DNA of 30,386 bases, from positions 2,502,486-2,532,871 of the forward strand of contig NC_031470.1 of NCBI RefSeq assembly GCF_000006565.2, read 5' to 3'. Positions 22,367 through 30,386 of the stretch are shown one piece after another (positions within the stretch are counted from its first letter, which is position 1; each line of letters begins with the position of its first letter). A program made the position numbers and the translations under genes. The notes under the pieces were generated by a model that saw only the letters and a list, made by a program, of their open reading frames with translations, was not told the origin of the DNA and searched no databases. The stretch comes from Toxoplasma gondii ME49. Lineage: Eukaryota > Apicomplexa > Conoidasida > Eucoccidiorida > Sarcocystidae.

Positions 22367-23684
22367 GTGCATGATGACTTGGTTGTGCGCAGTTGCTGTA
22401 GCGGTTAAGCGGTACGTGCAATGAGTGCATAGCGCTTAGGTGCCCTTGTCGGACGGAGAAGGTGGCACGCGATGCCGCGTTTGTGCTTTTTACGGATAAC
22501 GTAGTCCATCAGGAACGCGTGACGTAACACCCTCGTCATGACTGTTCCTCCATTGGTTTACGGACTTCGGCATTCCGTAAGAACGCCATTCCGACGGTGG
22601 ACGACCTCAAAGAAGGACACGGGTGAAGGTGAGTCAAGACAGTGTCTCAGGCGGTGGCTTGATTGTTGTGTGAGTGGAGCCGTTGTACCGTAGTTGCCTC
22701 TCTGGGGTTTACCAGAAACCGATGGATTTCTTCGTCGCGGTGCCGAGTCCAGCTACACAATTCCGTCTGCATGGTGGATGGAGCCCTACTTTGACGACTC
22801 ATGTGCCGATGGGTATGCCTGGCCCTCTCACGGTTTCTCCGCGTTCTCCGCACATACTCGTCTCGCCCACGTCATTTTTATGGGTGACTGTCGGGATACA
22901 CCTGTAGCTACCAACCGTCACCTGGAGGATTGCCCACGTCGCACACGATACGGCTCGTGAATATACCAGCATGACGGCGACTGACGAGTAGTTGAACTAT
23001 GTCACACATTTGTCATATGGGATACTGCTTTTGAGTTCGGATTGCCTGGAACGTCCCACGTACCGCCCGTCCACCAGCAGTCGAGACTTGATTCGATGGC
23101 GTCATCTGACTCCCATCTGCCACATGACGGCTTTTTGGTTCCGCACACAGGCGGTAGGTAGCGGATATAGGACTTGACACTGGAGAGCAGTCTAGTCTTG
23201 GAGCGTTGGCGATGCCGGATGTATCCGATAGGAAAGGCATATGGTGTGACCGTACGTCGTTGTGAACCGGAAGTCGTTGTAATGACGAGTGGAGTGTTGC
23301 AGTCATGTGTGTTGCAACATGTCGTGGATCGAAGCTAGAGTGGCGTAAGAACTGAACATAGCCGCGTAGCAGCTGACGGAAATGCGGTCGATGTGAATTG
23401 CATCTCGCAGAAGCGGCATGTGTCCGGTCATATTACAGCTGCCCTCGTGTGACTTTGGTCTACTACCTTGGTATTCGTATGAACGGATTGAAAGTGCAAG
23501 GAAGAAGAGGTAGTCGTTGTCTCCATGGTCGCCGGAACACAATGTTCTCAAGGAACGCATGGTTGTCGTGAGTGCAGCTGGGTTGGGATCCACTACACTT
23601 GTGACTGAGCAGCACTGGCTCGGCTCGTGGATCAACATGCCAGACCCCTGCGCCCAGCGCAATACCCTGCACAGTCGCTCTGTC
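22367..23684. other. spacer between block F copies
   Basis: About 1.3 kb of unshared sequence with one CACACAGGCGGTAGGT box (23144-23159). Short open frames occur on both strands and none is recognisable. Confidence 0.5.
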
Positions 23685-24057
23685 GGGTTGGACGGTATTC
23701 TGTTTTTGTTTTCTCCTGATTCCTTGTCCGCCTCCATTCCAGAAACGCGATGTAGGAACTGGTTGACATAACGACGAGCGGTGGCTAGTGTATACGTGGT
23801 GACTCACCGGGCGAGCGACGAGGAGAAGAGAGTCAGTGTCTGATTTGTCACTTTTGGAGGGTCGATGTATTGAACTACTGCGTGCCACTGCGTGTGGTGG
23901 CGGTGATGCGACAGGACTCGAGATGATAAGCGACGGTAGGCGGCACATAGAAACTCGGACGAAAGGCGACCACGTCGTTTCTATTCGCTTCGGAATGACG
24001 GTGGGGCTGTGTCAGCTGGAGGCAGTACGGGAAGGAGGGAGGATTAATGTGGAAGTA
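23685..24057. repeat. duplicated block F, copy 2
   Basis: Direct copy of 21994-22366. It is the most telomere-proximal strong repeat copy; homology ends abruptly after GGAAGTA (24051-24057). Confidence 0.92.
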
Positions 24058-27000
24058 TGAATAGTCAACAACGTGGCTTGGGGTGGGATGCATGATGCTG
24101 CGTTCGTGATGTAGTGGGTGGACATACGGGAACCGGTGACCTGTGTCGTGCTAGCCGTTGAGTCGCCTCGCTACTACCACGGCATGTATGACAAACCCGA
24201 CCAGTTGTCGATTCAACACATGTGGCAGCTGCTTCATACTGTTTTGCGTCATAGGTTGTCGGTTACCGCGCGTGTCGTCGCATCGCTCCCCACCCCCCGA
24301 GGGAATGGATGTCTGCGTGTCTGGCGCAGCACGGTGACTTTGTGTGGTCAGTGACTGTCTGAGACTGGGTTCGCCATGTCAAAAACTGCTTGTCGGTTGC
24401 TTGTTTCAGATTAGAAAGAGAATGTAGGAATCTTAGCTCGTAGATGTGATGTCTATGTTGCCTGCCGGGAAATGCTGATTTTTGGTAGGGTACGCAGGCA
24501 AGAAACGATGTCACTGGTTACGCTGGTCATGGGGGATCGGTAGTGTGATACTTTTATACCGTGGTCAGCAAGCGTGGCGAGTACCGGTGTGTGATGTTGG
24601 AGGTAATAAAGTCAGGGTCGCCACCCTTACCCCCTTTGTGCTTTTTGTGGCTAAGCTGGAAGCAAAGTTGCATCGCGAATGATTCGAGTACGGGGGAGTG
24701 GGCAACGTAAGACGGTGTTTGCCGCGGGGTGTAGTGTCCGTTGGCCATCGGGAACTGTAGTATGAGGCAGAGAAACAGTACTGGCAAGAGAGCGAATGTC
24801 GTGCTTATGCTAGGGCCATAGCTTGTTTTGTCCTTACTCCGAGTCGAATGACGAACTGGTAAGGTCGCAGCAGCAGTCGTGAAGGTGTAGGGAGCGGTTT
24901 TTGTTTTTGTCATACGCGGTCGGATGCGGACCGTTTAACGACGTCGGCCCGCCGAAGGCACGAGTGCCGCCAGTTGCCGTATTTGTGTTTATTTCGCCGG
25001 AGTCAGGTGTGTCGCATAGTTTTGGCCGTCGGTTGAGATAGGGTGCACCACCTCGTGTATTAGATTAGTTTCTTTGTTATTGTAAAGACCTAGGCGATGA
25101 CAGTAGGAATGACATTCTAGGCGGTCGTACTCGTGCGCGGATAAACGGATGCGCCCTAGTACCTCTGGCAGGTCAGCTCCACAATGATCATTGTCTCTCG
25201 CCACATAATTGGGCAGTGAAACTCTATATCAATTGTAAACTGTGCAATACCAGCGTTGGCGCTGAACGCTGCATCCAGGGCGGACCTGTGATGACAGGGA
25301 AGGTGCCGCCAGGCGTCCATTTCTGCGCCAAGAGTATGTGTACTCTGATAAGGGAAAGATAGTCGGTGGGGGGTGTTGCAGACGCTGTAGAGGGGAAGAG
25401 GAGAGCAAGTAATGGCACGATGTACTTCGTCGTGTGCTGGTTCATAGGGTAGCATGACGTTTGTTCATGTGGGCAGTTTCCCCGTCTCTACGCGATTTGC
25501 GACCGATGACGCAGGGCAGCTTCCAGTTGTGTTCACGGAGGTGCGTCCGTTTTTCGAGGCTTTCCCCGGACGATTGGTAGAATGGTGAGAATACGACGGA
25601 CGTCCTTATGCTCCTCATGTATACTCAATGTGCGCTTGCTCACCGTCTAGAAAGTGTGAACGTTAACGACAACCAGCAGAACTACACTTTTAGGTGTTAC
25701 CTCTTTCCCTGTTACACCCTCGTTCCCGACAATAAGCCCTTCTCTCGTCTTTCGATTATTCAAGTCGATGCCAATGCAGGGGCGGAAAGGACTGCTTTGC
25801 ACTACAGATATTTCTCTGTAGGTCTCATTCCTGTTATTTCTCGCTTGATGCATGGTTTTTGTTTCATCATACACCTATTGCAGCTCGCGTCTGAGGAGCT
25901 CCGGGTCGTCATTGTTGGGCACGTCTTAGGCCTGCAACGATAAGTGGAATGTGTGGTCGGAATCAAGAAACTGTAGTCGAAGGTTCCCGTTGGCTTAGAT
26001 CTTCCCTCGTCTATCTTCAGCAAGTAGCCGTGATTGTCCCAAAGTCTTTTCATCTTTAGCCGTCTCCTCGAGAGATACCAGCTGTGTACGCCATCTGTGG
26101 ATGGTCGAGGATGAAGGCAGCGAGGGAAGGAAAGACCACCGGCCGCTACGTATCTGTACCGACGCAGGTGAGGCGGAACGGTGCTGGATCAGGTGCCTGT
26201 TGGAATAAGGATGTTCTCGTTCAAGGCAGAAAACAGATGGGAAGACTTCCCACCCCCTACCCAAGTCCATACATTTGCTGCTTGGAGACCGATGTCGCGG
26301 CCAGTGGGTTTTCGCTTTCTGAACAAAACACGGCGGAGTGCTCGAAAAGAAAACTCGGAAACCTGATACAGAAAAGTCTGAGTCAATCGTGAGGGCCTGG
26401 CAGCAGGCATCAGCGGAACTGGGATGCGTGAGCGAGTGCTTTAGTGCGTCAGCGGCTGACCACTCAGCTCATTCTGTGTATGTGGGACGAGTTGTCGTTC
26501 ATTGCGTGGCTGTCTGCAGAGGCGACATGGTGTTACGGTGAGAGAAGGACAAACTACCGTTGTAGTGTGGTGCATCGTATGGGAACAATTGTTCTGTCCA
26601 TTCCGGTAATGGAGTATCGTGGCAGCGTGTTTGAGAGGCTTTGCGTTTCTCTTCGCTGCGCCGATATAGTGCTGGCCGCCGCGTAAAGAACTGAGACTTG
26701 GACGCTGGTACGGGAGCATAGGTTAACAACTTCGCATCGGTTAGCCGATTTCGTGAATACGCTGTTCAGGAGGATGTAGGAATGGCCGGATGGGAGACGC
26801 GGCATATACAACGTGTGTTGGGATAACATGGCGGAGGATATGCCTTCGTTGTTTGCAATGGATTTCGGATTGTGCGGTGCGCCAGGATCAATCGAATGGA
26901 ATCACACACTCTTTCAAAAGACGGGCTCTTGGGGGCAAGAAGTCGGCGCTTACCCTGAATGAAGATACACGTCTTTGATGAAGACCAGATGGACGCTGAA

Positions 27001-29192
27001 ACGAAAATCGTATCACAAAGCTGATGAGAATGATAGAGCGACAGGCGCTTGTGACTTGATGGTGTGGTTGCCTGCACAATGGAGCGGACAATATCCGTGG
27101 GACCCGTACCATTTTATTCCTCAGAAGCCACCGCGCGTTGCGTCCGTCACTCCTGAGGGTTCTTTTTCGAGCAGGTAGAGAACTCTATGTATGGGTCGCT
27201 CCAACCTGTGGGCAGGAACTACCATTTGCTCTTGTGGCTGACAGCCTGCAATGGAATATCTGGGGAGAACGGGACCTAAGCGTTGAAAAAAAAAGTGTTC
27301 AACGAGGAAGCCTAAAGTACAAGGCAGCACATGTTGTATATTCGACAGAGTTGGAGCTGGTGTGCGAGGCTCACGTGTTGATAGTTGTCGACACCGCGCT
27401 CTGTCATATGTCGTTCCAGGCGAGGTTGCCGGTGCACGTATGTGCTTAATGCTGGTCCCCATGTGGTATCCTTAGGCAGCGCCTGTAGGTAGCATCCATG
27501 AGTTCCAATTACGTGTGCCCTCGGCACTCAGTTTGCAGTGAAGAATGCGAGCGATATGAATGTGCACGCTAATAAGCCAGGCACGTGTACCAAGAGTAGC
27601 GGCAGGATGACTACGAATTGAATAAGCTGTCCTAATTCAGTCGAGCTGGTGCGGCAATATTGTATTGTTCGTAATAATGCATCGGCCACATCGTATCCCC
27701 AGCGTAACAAAGCTGTACAATTCGTTAACTTGTGGTGACCATAGCCCAAGAGACACTCACGTTTTCGATTACATGTAGCCACCCAAAAAAGTACTGTATT
27801 AACAAATACATGTGAATCGAAACCGAATATCATGCTAGACGCGTGAGCTCGACGGGCTGCCCATTCTGACCGAGGATCACACTTTTTCATTTCTAGATTA
27901 TCGGGGAGTCCGCGTGCTTCACGGTTGTCAGGGCAGAGGTGAACGCGCTGCCCAAACTTCAAAGAATGAAATCAGGCCAACATGTGTGTAGCCATGAGAA
28001 GAAGCATTCCGTGACAATTTCCATAGGTGGTTTGGGGAATCCGTCTAAAGCAGAAAATGTATTCTTATCGAGAATCTCTTCTGAGTATTTTTTGTGTGTT
28101 CTCACCAAGATTGGTATGTCATCAGGCGACTGAATCAACGTCACAAGAACAGTAATCTTACTTGTAATTGCGATCTCGTAAAGAGGCGAGAGCCAGACGG
28201 ACAGAGAGGCTGAAGCGGTAGGTGAAGCAGCGGGTGAGACCGAGCAACGCTTCATGCCTCTCCTGGTGAATTGCCAATGGCTTGTCTTCATCGCTTACGT
28301 TTCAGGTCGGCGTTAGGCGGGCAGTTGCAGCAGGATGACGTGCAATGTTTCACGAAACATAAGAAAAACTAAAAGCATGTGAATGGGCTTCGCATTCCGC
28401 CGTGAATGACCAAGCCATCAGAACTGACATCGTCCAAAAGTACTTGATCTGCATTGTCTTTATCAGCAGTCTATTTATACACGTCCGTGTAGAATGAAGA
28501 AGAAAAGAAAGAACGTCTTTTGTGTGTGTGCACTGGTGTACAGTAAAACATTTTTCGTACATGGCTGCTTTGCATGGTAAACCTGTCCCTATTTTTGGTT
28601 TTCTGCTGGTCAAATAGGAACAAATACTGGCGATTCAGTGATAAAGTGTTTTGCTTGACCGTTCGGGGAAGAACAGTACGCACTTGACGACTTTAAGTCT
28701 GTAACAGGGTCCTGTATGGGTCATTCTCTGTACAGAATTTCCGCAACCTTATCCAGCCTGTAAAGGCTACTTCACTGTCCGCCTCTACTTGCACACATCT
28801 CAATTCAAATTCACTGCTGATTAAATGCAAGAAGTTGCGAACCTCTCTAATCACACATGTAGACATCTCAATAGAGCTTTTGACTATGAAGGAACATGAA
28901 CGCGCTTACTGTAGGTAGGGGATTCTGTGAGGTGTCACTGACAGATGGCTCCTCGAAGACAGATGCAATAGCTCTCTACTAAGCACCACGTATGAGCAAT
29001 AGTGCCACGCAGCTTCTGTTACGTGCGTGGGTCGAATGCTTTTGATCCTGCCGACTGCCCATTCAGGAACCGATCAATCGGTGTACACCATAACACAAGT
29101 ATATCGGCAACTAGAACATGTAGTGCAGTACAGAAGCAGGCGCAGCGGGTTACCAACTGCACCATGGGACATGTAGAGCACTCGTGTGAGGC
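24058..29192. other. non-repetitive subtelomeric segment
   Basis: About 5.1 kb between the satellite mosaic and the telomere, in which I find no internal repeat and no strong copy of the blocks above. AT content rises from about 27.5 kb onward. Isolated GATGTAGGAATGG (26775) and AATGTAGGAATC (24421) stretches may be faint satellite remnants. Open frames up to 144 codons are present on both strands without recognisable domains. The frame at 25608-25943 has hydrophobic stretches near its C-terminus but no family resemblance. No RNA gene was recognised. Confidence 0.6.
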
Positions 29193-29300
29193 TTTAGGGT
29201 TTCAAAGGATAGGGCTTTTCCAGGGACTTTTTTAGGGTTTAGGGTTTTTATAGGGTTTTTATAGGGTTTTTATTTAGGGTTTAGGGTTTAGGGTTTTAGG
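29193..29300. repeat. degenerate telomere-proximal repeats
   Basis: The first TTTAGGG is at 29193, followed by imperfect units separated by non-telomeric bases. Three perfect tandem copies of the 11-mer TAGGGTTTTTA follow (29240-29272), and then regular TTTAGGG units begin. This is the boundary between subtelomere and telomere. Confidence 0.9.
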
Positions 29301-30386
29301 GTTTAGGGTTTAGGGTTTAGGGTTTAGGGTTTAGGGTTTAGGGTTTAGGGTTTAGGGTTTAGGGTTTAGGGTTTAGGGTTTAGGGTTTAGGGTTTTAGGG
29401 TTTAGGGTTTAGGGTTTTAGGGTTTAGGGTTTAGGGTTTAGGGTTTAGGGTTTAGGGTTTAGGGTTTAGGGTTTAGGGTTTAGGGTTTAGGGTTTAGGGT
29501 TTAGGGTTTAGGGTTTAGGGTTTAGGGTTTAGGGTTTGGGGTTTAGGGTTTAGGGTTTTAGGGTTTAGGGTTTAGGGTTTAGGGTTTAGGGTTTAGGGTT
29601 TAGGGTTTAGGGTTTAGGGTTTAGGGTTTAGGGTTTAGGGTTTAGGGTTTAGGGTTTAGGGTTTAGGGTTTAGGGTTTAGGGTTTAGGGTTTAGGGTTTA
29701 GGGTTTAGGGTTTACGGTTTAGGGTTTAGGGTTTAGGGTTTAGGGTTTAGGGTTTAGGGTTTAGGGTTTAGGGTTTAGGGTTTAGGGTTTAGGGTTTAGG
29801 GTTTAGGGTTTAGGGTTTAGGGTTTAGGGTTTAGGGTTTAGGGTTTAGGGTTTAGGGTTTAGGGTTTAGGGTTTAGGGTTTAGGGTTTAGGGTTTAGGGT
29901 TTAGGGTTTAGGGTTTAGGGTTTAGGGGTTTAGGGTTTAGGGGTCTAGGGTTTAGGGTTTAGGGTTTAGGGTTTAGGGTTTAGGGTTTAGGGTTTAGGGT
30001 TTAGGGTTTAGGGTTTAGGGTTTAGGGTTTAGGGTTTAGGGTTTAGAGTTTAGGGTTTAGGGTTTTAGGGTTTAGGGTTTAGGGTTTAGGGTTTAGGGTT
30101 TAGGGTTTAGGGTTTAGGGTTTAGGGTTTAGGGTTTAGGGTTTAGGGTTTAGGGTTTAGGGTTTAGGGTTTAGGGTTTAGGGTTTAGGGTTTAGGGTTTA
30201 GGGTTTAGGGTTTAGGGTTTAGGGTTTAGGGTTTAGGGTTTAGGTTTAGGTTTAGGGTTTAGGGTTTAGGGTTTAGGGTTTAGGGTTTAGGGTTTAGGGT
30301 TTAGGGTTTAGGGTTTAGGGTTTAGGGTTTAGGGTTTAGGGTTTAGGGTTTAGGGTTTAGGGTTTAGGGTTAGGTTTTTAGGGTTT
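29228..30386 (+). repeat. telomere, (TTTAGGG)n
   Basis: About 1.16 kb, roughly 165 units of TTTAGGG, running G-rich 5'->3' to the end of the window as expected for a right chromosome end. Sporadic variants are TTTTAGGG (several), TTTGGGG (29535), TTTACGG (29711), TTTAGGGG (29931), TCTAGGG (29944), TTTAGAG (30042) and two TTTAGG (30239, 30245). The heptamer is the canonical repeat of coccidian apicomplexans, most plants and many green algae. Confidence 0.99.

Larger units (their letters stand above)
1808..23941. repeat. dispersed satellite box family, consensus CACAGGCGGTAGGC
   Basis: The core 10 bases start at 1812, 3752, 5660, 7565, 9256, 10741, 11055, 12741, 13483, 15176, 16973, 18680, 19471, 21489, 22241, 23150 and 23932, all on the plus strand. 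Many are followed by a variant of CGGCTGG and then GACRTGACAC. The box occurs both in the near-identical blocks and in the otherwise unshared spacers, linking the whole 24 kb as one satellite family. Confidence 0.8.

Noticed and set aside
1..24057. CRISPR array, because of many regularly spaced direct repeats
   Set aside because: Repeat units are hundreds to 1900 bp long, the short box is degenerate and spaced by ~1.7 kb, and the window ends in a eukaryotic telomere.
6186..24057. Transposon or retroelement as the source of the duplicated blocks
   Set aside because: No terminal inverted or long terminal repeats, target-site duplications, or transposase, reverse transcriptase or integrase motifs were seen. 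The constant ~1.7-kb spacing fits tandem satellite evolution better.
28345..28360. ATGTTTC-AC-GAAACAT inverted repeat resembling a bacterial parS site
   Set aside because: It is two bases shorter than the 16-bp parS palindrome, occurs once and sits in eukaryotic subtelomeric DNA. Chance similarity.
24058..29192. tRNA, rRNA or other structured RNA gene in the unique segment
   Set aside because: No cloverleaf, conserved rRNA stretch or other signature was recognised by eye; a covariance-model search would be the decisive test.

Overview
This window is a eukaryotic chromosome end. The last ~1.16 kb (29228-30386) is a telomere of TTTAGGG repeats, with the G-rich strand running 5'->3' to the window edge, so it is the right-hand terminus of a chromosome or scaffold. 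TTTAGGG telomeres occur in plants, many green algae and coccidian apicomplexans (Toxoplasma, Neospora, Eimeria and relatives). The roughly balanced base composition, the mosaic subtelomeric satellites and the lack of recognisable genes or retroelements fit a coccidian best. That is an inference, and an alga is not excluded.

Layout: (1) 1-6055 is a head-to-tail array of a ~1.9-kb satellite: three full copies and a fourth truncated after 308 bp. A 20-N assembly gap (1942-1961) is flanked on both sides by the same ~20 bp. (2) 6056-24057 is a mosaic of further satellite sequence. Parts are present two or three times at 97-100% identity by eye: 6186-7099/7895-8866, 10960-11561/12646-13247, 16171-17128/17878-18835 with a third partial copy at 21062-21658, and 21994-22366/23685-24057. 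Another pair is clearly diverged (15735-16073/19130-19468). Between them lies sequence with no strong match in the window, some of it carrying degenerate satellite motifs. The pairs repeat at 1709, 1686, 1707 and 1691 bp, and the diverged pair at 3395 bp (about 2 x 1698). A short box, consensus CACAGGCGGTAGGC, recurs from 1.8 to 23.9 kb, mostly at ~1.69, ~1.80 or ~1.91 kb. The whole 24 kb therefore looks like one decayed higher-order satellite that has been locally re-homogenised. (3) 24058-29192 is a ~5.1-kb stretch with no obvious repeats, becoming more AT-rich toward the telomere. (4) 29193-29300 is a degenerate telomere-proximal zone, followed by the telomere.

Genes: I find no protein-coding or RNA gene that I can support. 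The many open frames of 60-230 codons overlap on both strands, resemble no family I know, and recur only because the underlying DNA is repeated. The two longest are recorded at low confidence. The biology of the window is repeat evolution at a chromosome end (unequal exchange, sharply bounded conversion or duplication tracts, cassette-like variable pockets) rather than a set of cooperating genes.
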